From positions 3,489,634-3,553,633 of the forward strand of contig NC_135562.1 of NCBI RefSeq assembly GCF_964340395.1: 64,000 nucleotides of DNA. The letters run 5' to 3'. The position numbers and the translations under genes are program-made. The notes beneath the pieces were generated by a model that had not been told where the DNA came from, did no database searches, and saw only the letters and a list, made by a program, of their open reading frames with translations. Positions 37,511 through 50,708 of the stretch are shown piece by piece. Source of the stretch: Glandiceps talaboti. Lineage: Eukaryota > Hemichordata > Enteropneusta > Spengelidae. Position 1 is the first letter of the stretch. Each line of letters starts with the position of its first letter.

Positions 37511-38677
37511 TTCAATGCATAAATAAAGACACTCTGACTGAACTAACAGCTCAACAAACAATAAAGTACTGTTAAAGTACAAAATGAAGAATTGACTGCA
37601 ATCTTCTCTACACACATGAGTACATGTTGTAGTAGAATAGTTTGATCAACTGGGTTAGCTACAACACTGACTAGTCATACTAATGAGATCCACAGACAAG
37701 ACAGACAGCCCACAGGATTAGGTAATTACCTGATTTCAACTCACGGCAATGGTGATATAGTAACCTTATTTGACTAGAATGTAGTAATAGTAAAACTACA
37801 CGAAGTCACCACATGTACATTTAGATTGCACCGACTACCAGCCATTAATTTTGCTGGCAGCTAGACGTAACCATAGTTTGTGGTTTTCTACCATTTCCAT
37901 CTTTTCATACATCAATGAATCAGGTATACACATCAGATTTTGCCTACACTGGAATGTCATCAATAGTTTCATGTAGGATGTACACTCTAAAATTGTAACT
38001 GTAGTGTAAATTCTTTTGAGTATATAGGCTTCAGAACCCCCCCCCCCCCCCCCCCACACACACACCCCTCCTTCTAACTAATTAGTAATTGGCCAAAATT
38101 GAAAACTAAATCAGTGTGTAGTAGCATGTAGTGTTTTGAATACAAAGCCATATGTAGTGAGGAAAAAATAGCCTTAATTAACACCTTGATGTATTTTAGA
38201 GCCATGCATTTATATAGAGTGAAAATTCTTATAAATACAGTTACACTGTCTCTAGTGATGAGACTAGGGGATGAGACTAACTATTTTTCACATATAATGT
38301 TTATCTTTTTTCAAAGTGGGCTTTTAAGTTGAAGTTGAAGTTTTAATATATATTTCTGTTTCTTACTTATTTTACCTTTCTTGATATGAAATGATATACA
38401 ATGCACCTACGCATTACTCTAAGAATGATTACGGAGGTCACACATTTGCACCCCTCTAATATTGAAAGACATACAGCCTGCCAAACAAACAATACAACCT
38501 GCTACATTGAGTATTCACTCAAATCCATCCTGTACGCATGACGTACCACAAACTTACAAAGTACACCAAATCATCAATTTTGTAGTGACAGAGATACAAA
38601 CAGTAGAACGATAAAACCTCAGAAACCTGTTAAATGTTGAATGTTTATGACATGATTTTCCCTTCTCTAACAATGCA
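37511..38677. other. Non-coding stretch with poly-C
   Basis: A 19-C run at 38037-38055 is followed by CACACACACA. A fragment of the family E core (TTTTTCAAAGTGGGCTTTTA) lies near 38308. No gene. Confidence 0.55.
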
Positions 38678-39352
38678 CTAATCATTGCCCTGCTACTACT
38701 ATGTTCACATCAATCTATCCCTCCCTACACTAATCATTGCCCTGCTACTACTATGTTCACATCAATCTATCCCTCCCTACACTAATCATTGCCCTGCTAC
38801 TACTATGTTCACATCAATCTATCCCTCCCTACACTAATCATTGCCCTGCTACTACTCTGTTCACACCAATCTATCCCTCCCTACACTAATCACTGCCCTG
38901 CTACTACTATATTCACACCAATCTATCCCTCCCTACACTAATCATTGCCCTGCTACTACTATGTTCACATCAATCTATCCCTCCCTACACTAATCATTGC
39001 CCTGCTACTACTATGTTCACACCAATCTATCCCTCCCTACACTAATCATTGCCCTGCTACTACTATATTCACACCAATCTATCCCTCCCTACACTAATTA
39101 TTGCCCTGCTACTACTATGTTCACATCAATCTATCCCTCCCTACATTAATCATTGCCCTGCTACTACTATGTTCACACCAATCTATCCCTCCCTACACTA
39201 ATCATTGCCCTGCTACTACTATATTCACACCAATCTATCCCTCCCTACACTAATCATTGCCCTGCTACTACTATATTCACACCAATCTATCCCTCCCTAC
39301 ACTAATCATTGCCCTGCTACTACTATGTTCACACCAATCTATCCCTCCCTTA
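38678..39352 (+). repeat. 52-bp minisatellite
   Basis: About 13 highly similar units beginning CTAATCATTGCCCTGCTACT and ending TCTATCCCTCCCTACA. Variants (ATGTTCACATC, ATGTTCACACC, ATATTCACACC) are intermixed. Unrelated in sequence to the 52-bp unit at 36.5 kb despite the equal length. Confidence 0.97.
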
Positions 39353-40231
39353 CGCATGGCATCCCATAAAGCATCATTTCATCTGACATACCATGTATTG
39401 ACTTCCTTGCACATTTCCCTACATGCATCTTGCATGAGCATATGCTTTCACAGTTGACAATCCTGCTAAAAATTTGCTGCCTGAAAAATCACTGTACAAT
39501 ACCTCGAATTGACAGGTGGAATTTTAGATGTGACATTGTACTTTTCAATTTATCGGTTTTACTCTGATAGTCATGAACACAGGTGTACTAGCCATTGGTT
39601 TCAATGATAGAACTCTATTAGCAAGACTCTTTCTTCCCTCGGGGTATAATTTTATCTACTTTGCAGCTTTCATGGCCATGTCTGGTATTTTTTTTAACTT
39701 CACATTTACTACATTTTTAAGTTCTTCTCTGGGAGATTTCCTTCATGAAACGTTAATCGTTCCTCAGAGATAAACGTATTTTCCCTAAACTAGTTAACTT
39801 AATTGGTCAGATTTAGGATTTAATAATCTTAGAAATTCTATTTCTATACTGTAAAGATATGAGTTCAAGGACACAATAATAAATGAGGGGTGTTGAACTT
39901 GCACTCTGATGCAAAAGGGGAAGTGATGATTGCCTGAAACTCTAGTTTTACGGAGTCATGATGGTTGAAATCATGCTTGGAATCTGCAAGTTGCAATTCA
40001 AGACTTTGTCTAGTGTTATTTATCCTTCAACGAGTCTCTTTCTTAGAGATGATTGGATACCATGTTGACATCCATTATTCGAGCCTCATCACTGATCTTT
40101 GTTGCTGAATGAAACTGTAGTACAGGATAGGGAAATCAATGCACGATTACCTGATTTCCTCATCTACATCTACATGTACATATATGTTATCGTGTTTCAC
40201 TGATTCATGGGAGTGGAATTCTATTAAATTA
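39353..40231. other. Non-coding stretch
   Basis: A 66-codon hydrophobic open frame (39573-39773) has no recognised family. No repeat unit seen. Confidence 0.45.
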
Positions 40232-40405
40232 AACTTTAAAGGCCAGGGTTTCAATCTCAGGTTCTTGCCTTTCCATTAGAGCCGTGAGGATTACAATGTA
40301 CATAGGATTATTCTTTTGTTCTGGATAAACTTTTTTATAGCTTTATCAGACAACTGTTTTTCACACCCAAAGTTTAATCCTTTCGTAAAGTCGGTCTTCA
40401 ACTTT
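40232..40405 (+). repeat. Family E, second copy
   Basis: A single TTAAAGGCCAGGGTTTCAAT-type unit is followed by TTCTGGATAAACTTTTTTAT, CAACTGTTTTTCACACC and TAAAGTCGGTCTTCAAC. It matches 36.5-36.86 kb in order, without the unit amplification. Confidence 0.75.
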
Positions 40406-40494
40406 TACCAGATTTCCAAAAACATCAAAATACATTAAAGAAGATATGGACATATATATACAAGTTCTTTCCAGATTTCCTATCCTGGTACCAA

Positions 40495-40872
40495 TGTTCC
40501 CCTCATTGTACAAAGTATTGAATTATTTGAGTTTTGTCAAATATTCCCTTTTGATGATGTTCCCCTCATTGTACAAAGTATTGAATTATTTGAGTTTTGT
40601 CAGATATTCCCTTTTGATAATATTCCCCTCATTGTACAAAGTATTGAATTATTTGAGTTTTGTCAGATATTCCCTTTTGATGATGTTCCCCTCATTGTAC
40701 AAAGTATTGAATTATTTGAGTTTTGTCAGATATTCCCTTTTGATAATATTCCCCTCATTGTACAAAGTATTGAATTATTTGAGTTTTGTCAGATATTCCC
40801 TTTTGATAATGTTCCCCTCATTGTACAAAGTATTGAATTATTTGAGTTTTGTCAGATACTCCCTTTTGATAC
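40495..40872 (+). repeat. 63-bp minisatellite with in-frame open reading frame
   Basis: Six units of exactly 63 bp starting at 40495, 40558, 40621, 40684, 40747 and 40810. Because 63 is divisible by three, one frame stays open from 40446 to 40952 (168 codons) with a 21-residue repeat containing FPSLYKVLNYLSFVRYSLL. Unit ends alternate GATGATG / GATAATA, indicating duplication as 126-bp dimers. No intron signals, domain or second copy support a gene, so I call it a repeat. Confidence 0.92.
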
Positions 40873-42280
40873 TGGGGTTGTCATGGAAAGTAAGGAAATC
40901 TAGAGATACAAGTTTCACCAGATTTGTAAATAATCTTTATACTTCTGTTTAATATTCAGGTTCTCCACAATAATATGGTTCATGTACATATTTGTCTACA
41001 AAGCAAGGTACACATGTATTGAAATCTGTCTACATTTTGTCAGCTTTCCCTAGTCTAGATACTAGATACGGTATCAAGTCATTTTGAGATCAATGCACTG
41101 ATAACACTAGATTAGATTTCCCCCTTCTGTTATTTAAATTCTATAAAAAAAATGATGGCACAGAGTATGAAAATCTACAAGTCTACCCCTTCATTTTTAC
41201 CAGTAGTCTAGTTCCTCTGCAGTATCGTTACGATCTGTACCTTCACTCACAGTCTAGTTCCTATGCAGTATCGTTACGATCTGTACCTTCACTCACAGTG
41301 GTTAAGAAGCCACAGCATCTAGACTATTTTACTAGATATACCTTCTTTGTTACCTAGATTCCCAGACCTTGGTGAAAAGACCATAATATAGTTCCACTAA
41401 TCAAATGACAGCAATATCTATTTCCTGTCCCTACACACTAGTATTTTATTGATTTCATTCAAGGCACAAAAAAGTACAATACACTAAATCTCTAGCATTC
41501 ATTTGTGATAGAACCTGCAGTGTTGATTCTAACACATCATCAAATAAACTCTCATGTACATAGTGGCAATAGCTTCCTGATAACACAAATACACTCACTT
41601 CAATACCAATCACTATGAACAAACAACGACACACAAAAAATTCAGCTGGAATTGCCCAAAACAGAAAATGAAATGTGTTATTGAAGTATTAAGTGTTTTT
41701 AAATAGCCTGTGGGTGTGTAAACAGAGAAACTATAAAGTGAACAAAAGCACCCAATAAAACGACCAGACAATTATCTTGATAGGAGACAATTTACAAATA
41801 TACACAGTTAAATTCAATAGCCTGTTAGATTTTTATTACTCAAATCCAATTCACGGCTTTCATAAAAAACACTGCTGAGTTTTCACCATTCTTAAACTAT
41901 ACATAATAAGTCTACCATCCGATTCCATTTAATAATATATAGCTACATGTAGAGTGAAGGACAAACAGTCTAAATTAGATTTTTAATATTTTTCTTTAAA
42001 AAAAGATAACCTCTTGTCACGTTTCCCAGAAATGTAGTACTGTGTACACACTGTATTTGTTGCTTCTCTATCAATGAAAAAGTCTGGCGTCAGTGGAGGA
42101 AAGGAGCAACAACCATTAATCACTTTTTGGGTTGTGTGTACATGTATTAAGTTTCATATTTAATGGACAAAATACTAAGTGACTGGCTATAAAAGAGAGT
42201 ATGATTGACACTTCCTTTTTAAACTGGTCAAGTGAATATAGTATATTGTTCAACACATCTGATTAAACTTTCTATTACTG
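40873..42280. other. Non-coding stretch with two 46-bp-type units
   Basis: 41205-41300 holds two tandem units (AGTCTAGTTCCTMTGCAGTA, TCGTTACGATCTGTACC) related to the 33.8-kb array. No gene recognised. Confidence 0.55.
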
Positions 42281-42665
42281 GTCTAGTAACTCTACATGTG
42301 GTCGTTTTCTACACTCTCTCTCCACCTTAGAGTCAAATGGTTTTCTTTAGCATGACAGTCCATTCATACCACCGACAGTGGTAGTATAATGATATTGAGG
42401 CAATGATATAAAGATGATGGCATTATCACCTTCTCATATGATTTAGTTTAACTTTCAGACTGAAGGTTGACTTTGTAGTAAACTGAACAAAGTAACCAAT
42501 TCCAACCACCTGTCAGTGTGTGATGGATTACTGCTGTGACATGCACTGTTCATCCTTTCCCCAGCAGGAGATTTAGCTAGATTTGCAATAGAATTTGTTT
42601 GTTTGACTAGATGTGGAAAGAGAGGTAGTAGAAAACGACCACACATACAAGTACAGTTACTAGAC
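42281..42665. mobile_element. Inverted-repeat transposon (family D, copy 2)
   Basis: 385 bp with long imperfect terminal inverted repeats of about 60 bp. The left arm GTCTAGTAACTCTACATGTG, CGTTTTCTAC and CTCTCCACCTTAGAGTCAAA has its complement at the right end (TTTGACTAGATGTGGAAAG, GTAGAAAACG, GTTACTAGAC). The interior matches copy 1 closely. Non-coding. Long terminal repeats resemble Mutator-like miniature elements. Confidence 0.82.
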
Positions 42666-43369
42666 TACCATGTTGCTAACATTCACAAATGCTCCAGTCT
42701 ACCTGACTGTACCTCTGAGTCTCGATGTGGCGTTCTTTTTAAGACATTGCCAAAATATAGCAGTAAAATACATGATTTGCAGGCACTGGATTGCCATATA
42801 TGTAATCACATGATTATTGATAACAATGGTGGTAACATGTTGAACTGAATTACATGATATATTATGTAAACTGAACACTTTAGTCAGAGAAATGTTTTGC
42901 TTATATCAGACAAAACAACTGTATCAAAATACTAAGTACACTGTAGTTGCTAATACAGTTTTGAAAACTTTTATGCACCAGTATTAATAAACAAAACTTT
43001 ATCTTGGGGATCCAGTTGCGGACCAAAAATTTGCAGAAAATAGTTAGGATTATTTCCAGATTTTGTATTGTATATCTGTGTAGAGTTTCATAAATGTAAA
43101 TAACATTTACATAGAACAGTTGGAACTGCCCACCCTCCTCCTCAACAGTTAAAGTTGTAACATATTGTTTGTCCTCAGCTTTGGGTGAATTGCCAAAATA
43201 TCAATCAGATATGGTGAGTCAGATTAAAATTACATATACATTTAGGTTTGGCAGTTTGGTTGGGAACCATAGTAAACATACACACATGTACAATGTATTA
43301 TACTAGTACATGTACCTCACAGTAAGGACAGGAAACGGACAGTTTGGCAAAGCCTGTTGACGTAAACAG
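42666..43369. other. Non-coding stretch
   Basis: No gene or repeat recognised. Confidence 0.45.
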
Positions 43370-43821
43370 GTGAACGTTTACTCTTGGTTACCCAGACTCT
43401 CACCACTGGGGGCTCTGACTATGAGATCACTAGTCTTGGTTACCCAGACTCTCACCACTGGGGGCACAGATTATGAGATCCCCCAAGTGAGAGTCTAGGG
43501 AAACGAGAGTCCAACTTGTATGCAGGAAGTAGCTATTACAGCAGTGCATGCTGGGGAATACTTCATGTCCAACATTGTAGGCTAAACAATTTACAAATGT
43601 AGGTACTTCCACAACAAGTTATCACTTCTTAAGCGAGTGATACACCTAAATTACAACTAACAGGCCTCGTACACCCATTTTTATGACTTGGAAGCAATGT
43701 ACTGTGTTACTCCCACGCCGGGTAGTTGAAACATGGTTTCCCCAGACTCTTGTCTGGGTGGTCTCGTAGAAGAGCCCCCAGCGGTATGAGTCTGGGTAAC
43801 CGAGACTAGTGAACATTACTC
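43370..43821. mobile_element. Palindromic transposon with GTTACCCAGACTC ends
   Basis: Arms of about 45 bp: the left starts TTGGTTACCCAGACTC (43384) and includes CTGGGGGCTCT; the right ends GAGTCTGGGTAACCGAG (about 43803) with AGAGCCCCCAG. The left arm is duplicated once (43433-43482), and further partial arms lie at 43484-43512 and about 43735-43765. GTGAACGTTTACTC (from 43370) and GTGAACATTACTC (43809-43821) flank it as an imperfect direct repeat. No coding capacity. Confidence 0.78.
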
Positions 43822-44470
43822 ATAAGTAATCCTTTGGTCATGATACAAGACCTAATTATGACTACATAATGTACCCTACCACTACATGTACATACATACT
43901 TATAATCCTAAAGAAACCTATGATCTCAAACAACTGAAATTTCACCTAAATCTTCAAAATAATATCATTCGGTTGTAAAATTCTGACACATTAATAGCAA
44001 AAATCTATATTTTTAGATTCTGGGTTCAAAATTTCTACTCGCAGAGTATAAATTATAGCCGGCAAATCCCTAATATTTCACCAATGTGTCGTCAACATTG
44101 CCAGGGGTATACTTTAAGTACACAGCTGACTAGTTTAGGTACGAAGTACAGTCACGTCAGATTGTTGTCGTACACTCCTGACGATGCTAATGAGCTAATT
44201 ACACAGAAATTTGGGATTTTAGTTTTACTACAACATGTACTTTAGACTTAGAATTCAGTTCTGTAAGTACATGTACATGTACACAGTAAACACGTCACTT
44301 TGCCTTTCTGGGATTTTAATTTTTTAATTTGCTTTCCATTGGTCTAACAGACTACCACTTTATAAATTTGGTAGTCGATATTTGTTTAATTTACTGACAC
44401 TGTGCTCTCTAAAAAAGACAGCAACTTTTGTTCAGGGTCAAAAAGATACAAATTAGGTGTTGTTGTGAGT
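43822..44470. other. Non-coding stretch
   Basis: 44010-44140 weakly resembles 15440-15560. A TTTGGTAGTCGATA word near 44368 echoes the 54-bp unit. No gene. Confidence 0.45.
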
Positions 44471-44568
44471 CACCACACAGTAACAGACAAGGGAACACCA
44501 CACAGTAAGAGATAGGGGAACACCACATAGTAAGAGATAGGGGAACATCAAATGGGGGGGGGGGGGGG
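44471..44568. repeat. 25-bp triplication and poly-G
   Basis: Units start CACCACAYAGTAA at 44471, 44496 and 44521, an exact 25-bp step, followed by 15 G at 44554-44568. Confidence 0.92.
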
Positions 44569-45741
44569 CACAAGAAATTGCTGTGTCAAATTTGCTAGGA
44601 GGTACCAGTACCCGCGGTACAATGGTTAAGCAAAAACACTACGTACTATGAGATGGTGTTCTAATTTACTGTCATTCTGTATTCTATCCTGGACCAACAT
44701 CATGTCAAAGCTCATGTATAAAACAATCTATTTTTTACCTTCAAATATCCTTCATTTGCAGTCATCGTGCTGACAAAATGATTATCAAAAATTCTTGACA
44801 CATCAAATTTAAGTATGTCTAACCAGCTGAAATGTATTCATCCAGAGCATACTCCACCATGGGACACAGTCATGTCCTCAACAAACTCCAAGCTCCCACA
44901 TCGCCACAATATCATACACGACTACAATACAAATTTTTGTTCTGGATGACGGCACCCAGAGATCCAAAACAACCAACAAGTTAGTTGCACTGGAGGTGAT
45001 TGCATTTGTATACAGAATCAGTCCACATTGTGAAAAGTTTACCAAGCGTAGAATTGAATGTATGGTTGGTCAATTCACTACATCTCTATCTATATACTCA
45101 GGATAATGATGCTTTTTGTCAAGAAAAGGTGACAGCTCCATAACAATTTCTATCAGTCTTTTCACAGGAGACGACAAGCTCCTATCCTTGCTTACAACAT
45201 AAGCTAATCCCTGTTTTTCTCTATAAGGTTACAAATAATATATCGAAAGACGAGATTTGGCTAAGAAGTAACATTGTGTCCTTTGAGACAGGATTTGCAA
45301 CCAACACAGAAGTGACCTTAGGATGTATGTACGCAGACAGGATGTACACAAGAAGGCTACACTCATGCTACCAATGTACATTGTCATTCAAGAAGCCATT
45401 GTGCCTCTTAAATTGAAATCTAGAATGTTGCTTGGCATTTTGCAGCAAAACACAGAAACCTCAGAATTTGATATTAAAATTTTAAAGTGTCTGTCACCTT
45501 CTGGTATTTCGACTAATCAAATGTAAAATTTACAAATTCTATTTCATCTTCTCTATGCCCTTTTCTCGTACAGTAAACCAGAGTCAACTTTTAACCCCTT
45601 CTGTTCCTTCACTCTTATTATCTGAAATTAAAAACAGCACAAATTGTTCACCATTCGGCCTTTATCAATCCAATTCTAATCATGCAAGTACTTTTGTTAA
45701 AGCTGCACTATCTGCAACTGGAACAAATTTTTGAAACTTTT
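44569..45741. other. Non-coding stretch
   Basis: No gene recognised. The 67-codon open frame 45323-45526 has no domain. Confidence 0.45.
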
Positions 45742-45880
45742 ACAACCTGTAACACCAAAGTAAAGCATTAGCTGTATGTACCACAATCATTTATAGCATC
45801 CATATCAAGTACAACCCGTAACACCAAAGTAAAGCATTTTCTGTATGTACCACAATCATTTATAGCATCCATATCAAGTA
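45742..45880 (+). repeat. 69-bp tandem duplication
   Basis: Two nearly identical units (ACAACCYGTAACACCAAAG, CTGTATGTACCACAATCATT) start at 45742 and 45811. A diverged single unit lies at 50957-51030 (TTTCTGTATGTACCATAGTT). Confidence 0.92.
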
Positions 45881-45884
45881 CAAA

Positions 45885-46690
45885 AAATATAATTTTGTAG
45901 ATGAATTTGTATTTACTTTAAATGCAAATGACATGCTTATAGGTGTTCTGGAACTTGTTATTGCCTTTGGTAAAATTAGGATGCCTAAAGAATATTTTCT
46001 CACTTTTTGAAAACTAATTTACTTGAAATGCAAATAATGTTTGCAGGTGTTCTTGGAAACTTTATTGCCGTAGCCCAACAGGTAAAATTATAATATTTCT
46101 TAAACTTTTTGAAAACTAATTTACTTTAAATGCAATTAATACTTGTAAGGCAATCCCCTTAATGTTATTTTAACAATGCCCAACATATGAAAATCAAATA
46201 CTAGTAGTGATTCCTAAAATTTCTAAGCTTTTGAAAAACATGTTTACTTTACAAATTTAAATGCAAATGATGTTTTGTACAGTAGGGCTGGCTGTTAAGG
46301 CTATTCTTCTATGTATAATGTACCTTAACCAACAGGTGAAAATATGATGCTGATACAAATCACTGTTTGAAAACAAATTTACTTATATCGTAAATGAGGT
46401 TTGCAGGTTAATTCAAGAGTTATTCTTCATGCATATATATACATATACCTGTATCTTACATCATGTAGACCAACAGGTGAAATTAGGATACTGATGTAGT
46501 AATGAGAATATTTCCTTACTGTTCACAAATAAACTTAGCAAATGATGTATGCAGGTTAATCCAAGAGTTGTTCTACATGCATACATATACTGCATTGTTT
46601 TGCAGTACAAAACTAAATGTGCAAGCAACAAGTGAAATTACACAATGCCTGCAGAATATTTTCAAATGTTATGAAATTTGGATCTGTTCT
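45885..46690 (+). repeat. Decayed ~105-130-bp tandem array
   Basis: About six units with AAATTTACTTTAAATGCAAAT, GATGTTTGCAGGTGTTCTTG-like, CCAACAGGTGAAATTA and TTTTTGAAAAC in fixed order. Identity is moderate. The 84-codon open frame 46502-46756 covers the last unit and is not called. Confidence 0.75.
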
Positions 46691-47517
46691 TTACATGAAA
46701 TAAGGAAATTGAAACTTTTATGCTGTCATAGTGACGATACACCCTTTGTGCACTGATTGGTAATTTGTTTGGTTGTACGGTGATTCCAACAAATTGCCAG
46801 CAGCTCTGTCTTAGTAAGATTCATAGAAGCATATCTTTGAAATCTGGTGACGATTAATTTTTTAGGTCTCATCAATTAAAAATGTTTCTGTACCAGTATT
46901 TACATCAGGCTCTACTTTAAGTTTTAATGCACTTTAGTATAATCACCTGTCAATCATCATTAATTATGCAAATAACATGCAGATTTTTACTGTACTACAA
47001 GTCAGTAAACACTGTTTATAGTACCACAAGTCAGTAAACATCACAGAACCCAAATGTGACAATCATTCCCAACGTAGTCTGTGTTTTTTCTTCTAATTTA
47101 TAACAAAAATTTATAGCATGTTAATTTAACATGCTTCATCTAATTCTAGACAAAATAATAAAGGTCATGCGTCAACAAAAATACTGTTTTTTTGACAACA
47201 ATAACCTCTGAAAATGCATCTCATCTTTACATGTAACATTTTAAATCAAAGACATGTCTGTACATTGTATGTACCAGTATTTGCATGACATTAACTTCTT
47301 ATCTACCAAGTCTATCAAGACATGTACCTTTAATACATGTAGTATCTATTTTTTTATATCAAGACATTGTACCTTTAATGCATGTACATGCAGTATCTAT
47401 TCTTTTGTGCAACACCTCCTCTCTACATGGGAAACAATCATCTCCCCTCCACTGTCTGATTGTATCAAATTGATCAGTGTTAAGGGCAACAGCAATATAC
47501 ACACAACCCTCCCCCCA

Positions 47518-47518
<1 letters not shown>
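46691..47518. other. Non-coding stretch
   Basis: A 30-bp duplication (ACAAGTCAGTAAACA) lies near 46998-47042. No gene. Confidence 0.5.

Positions 47519-47603
<85 letters not shown>
47519..47603. repeat. (CA)n microsatellite
   Basis: Pure CA dinucleotides over about 84 bp. Confidence 0.98.
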
Positions 47604-48130
47604 CATTTTGAGTTGAGATTTACATATGTTTATGAGTACATTTGTACTTCTGGCCACTGGCTCTACATGTAAGTTATAGTACAATCTCTTAAATAAACTT
47701 CAGGGGTGAAATGCACATCAACATGAAATACAACATACATAAAGCATACAGAGATTTCCATTTTGTTAATAAACCTAGAAAATTTATAATCAGGCAATGA
47801 CATTTTCGACCATAGGAGTATACATGTATATATTTTCTGAGATCTTCTTAAGGTTCATATAATTTATAGACATTACATGTACATGTACACACACAAATCT
47901 GTCTGTGTCTGTGTCTGTTTGTATTCCTGTTCTTTGTGTGTGCAGCCAGGACAATGACAGAGTCTGACCTGGGTCAATATCTATTTACAATGTATGACCA
48001 CTTCACAAATTAAAACCTCTTTAGACACTATAAATGACATCTTCATTGAGAACAAGTACATATATTGGATTGAATGACAGCCCTATCTTCAGAACTACAT
48101 TCTAATATGTACAGTCAATCACACACATAC
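47604..48130. other. Non-coding stretch
   Basis: Short GTCTGT run near 47898. No gene. Confidence 0.5.
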
Positions 48131-48434
<304 letters not shown>

Positions 48435-49589
48435 TTGACACATGTAAATCATGAATTGCGTAATCAGAAAAGTAAAGCAACTGACACCTGCACGCATGTC
48501 TAAAATTTCTCTCCACGACAAACATTTTCTTATTACACACAACAAAGAAAAACACATTACCATGTCTACATATTATGTATATGTACTTTGTAGTTGTAGA
48601 CAAGTCTTAAAGTAATGTTTTGTGAACAAATAAGACAACTCAATCAGACTCAATCATGCAGAAATTTAGTCTTAGGAACCAGTTCTAGTTACAGTTGCAG
48701 ACAAAAAAAAATCAAGGTATATTTCTAGTACGGAAAGTACTAAGATTGACTTTAATAATCTACACAGCTTACAAAATAAAGTTTGAAAATATCACAACAT
48801 CCAAAAAACTTAAGATAGTTAGACCAGCAGAGCTTGACGGACCCTGAAACACATGATCATTGAAATATTTTCATGAGTAGTAGCATGATTTGGATATTTC
48901 ATAAAATAAAAAAGGTTTACAAAAAATATACTACCAGGAGAAGAAACCAGAAACTTAAGATAAAGAGACAAGACAAACAAGATGGTGGACTATATTTACA
49001 TATTCAGTAATCCCAGTCAGTGTTTCTAGACATGTTATTTTGTTACAATATATCCCACTGTCTGCCATTGATGGATTGCTCTCATCCTTATCATCTTCAT
49101 TATCTCTCTACAGACCCGTCTTTTTTTGTTTTCATCTCTCCTGAGATCACATTTTCCATCTCTAGTGAGTTTGTTTTACCCAAAGTGAAAACGATTGTCT
49201 TTACGGAGAGCTAATAAAGGCATTTTCTGGTGTAACTTGAGAAGTACAATGTACTAGTAGTAGTGTAATATTGATGAAGTCACAGATTATGCCCAAGGTG
49301 AATCACAATTTTTTTCTGAAGGAGTGAGAAAACTGGCAGAAAAAACACCTTGATAAAATGAAAAAAACTTTAACACAGTTTTCTTTGCATTGTAGAACAG
49401 CGTCTGGGAAGAAAATATTGTTAAATAACAATAATACCAACGGCACAACTGATATTGAAATCAGTCCTGTTATTTTATAATTCCTTTTAGTATGTACATT
49501 GTAGATCTGCCAAGTAGTTTTGAAGTTTGAATTTTTTACTAAAACTCAGAAATAATATGCATATTAATATAAATTATTTTGCTAAAAAT
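48435..49589. other. Non-coding stretch
   Basis: No gene or repeat recognised. Confidence 0.45.
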
Positions 49590-49870
49590 TGAAATTGCCT
49601 ACAAGTTGCTAGACGAGTAGTGACAAATCCTTAGGTCGAGACGATTTCCTGGCTGAATGAAGAAAAATATTGGGAATTAATAAAATTATACATCCTCAAG
49701 CATAATTTACGTAAAAACTTGAGGTGAAATAATTGCGATTTGGAATGTTTTGACTTATATTTCGAATTCGAGCACCACAGAACGAGTGATGTAGACATGG
49801 GTTGTCATGACATCCATGTAAATCAACTATCTGGTATATACATGCATATCCATATTTTCTGTTCAAAGAC
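49590..49870. repeat. Dispersed repeat family G, copy 1
   Basis: Colinear with 58620-58880. Shared words are GACGAGTRGTGACAA, CCTTAGGTC, GCTGAATGAAGAMAAATATT, GGGWATTAATAA, TTTTGACTYATATTTCGAA, CAGTGATRTAGACA-like and TTGTCRTGAC. No coding frame is conserved between the copies. Confidence 0.78.
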
Positions 49871-49948
49871 AATAACATGGCTTATGCATTGTATAATGTA
49901 TGTACTTCCAGAATAGAGTTAGTCTGGATGGATGCCAACCATTCTCTA

Positions 49949-49983
49949 CCCCCCCCCCCCCCCCCCAAAAAAAAAAAAAAAAA
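49949..49983. repeat. Poly-C / poly-A tract
   Basis: 18 C directly followed by 17 A. Confidence 0.97.
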
Positions 49984-50708
49984 TCCATGTAAGATAGCAA
50001 TAGACTACACTGAAGAAGATATTTTGAAGAAAAATAAACACACTGAGTTTGATTTAACAGGGTAAATAAGACTTTAAATAAACAAGTCTGTTTAAATACA
50101 TGGACATATGTATGTTTTATCTACAATGCATATTGTCAAAACATACAAGTACCTGTATGATGTAAATATTGATACAATCAATATGTATTACAGCAATAAA
50201 TATTGATTATTAGTAAATGCATGTATGCTATTTGGATATCTGCCACAAATGGTACAAATATATCAAAGATTCTTCGTTCACACCAATTTTTTCCGAAAAA
50301 ATGTGAGCAAACACTGGCAACAGAAACCATGTTATAAAACGTCCAATAGAGTTTTCATAATTAAATTTGTAATATTGTATACATATTTACCTTTTTTTTT
50401 TTTTTATAAAATACATACATGTAAATTGAGTAAAAAACCTGGAGGATAAATCCTAATTACCTGGGTAAAAAGTCTAGGGAATTTTGTAATTTTAGTATTC
50501 TCTAGTAGTTGCCTTGCAAACACATAATATATGTTTTACATATGGTGAGTACTGAAAACTAAAAGGTTTAGTATGTTGTATTGGATACGCTACACTGCAT
50601 CTGACAAACATTCCAAGTATATATACATACATTTTTCTGATCAATTATCCACAGTATTTTTTCCTGATGTACAATTTTACATTTTGAAAGTAAAATGTTT
50701 GTGAAGTA
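49984..50708. other. Non-coding stretch
   Basis: A T run lies near 50393-50405. No gene. Confidence 0.5.
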
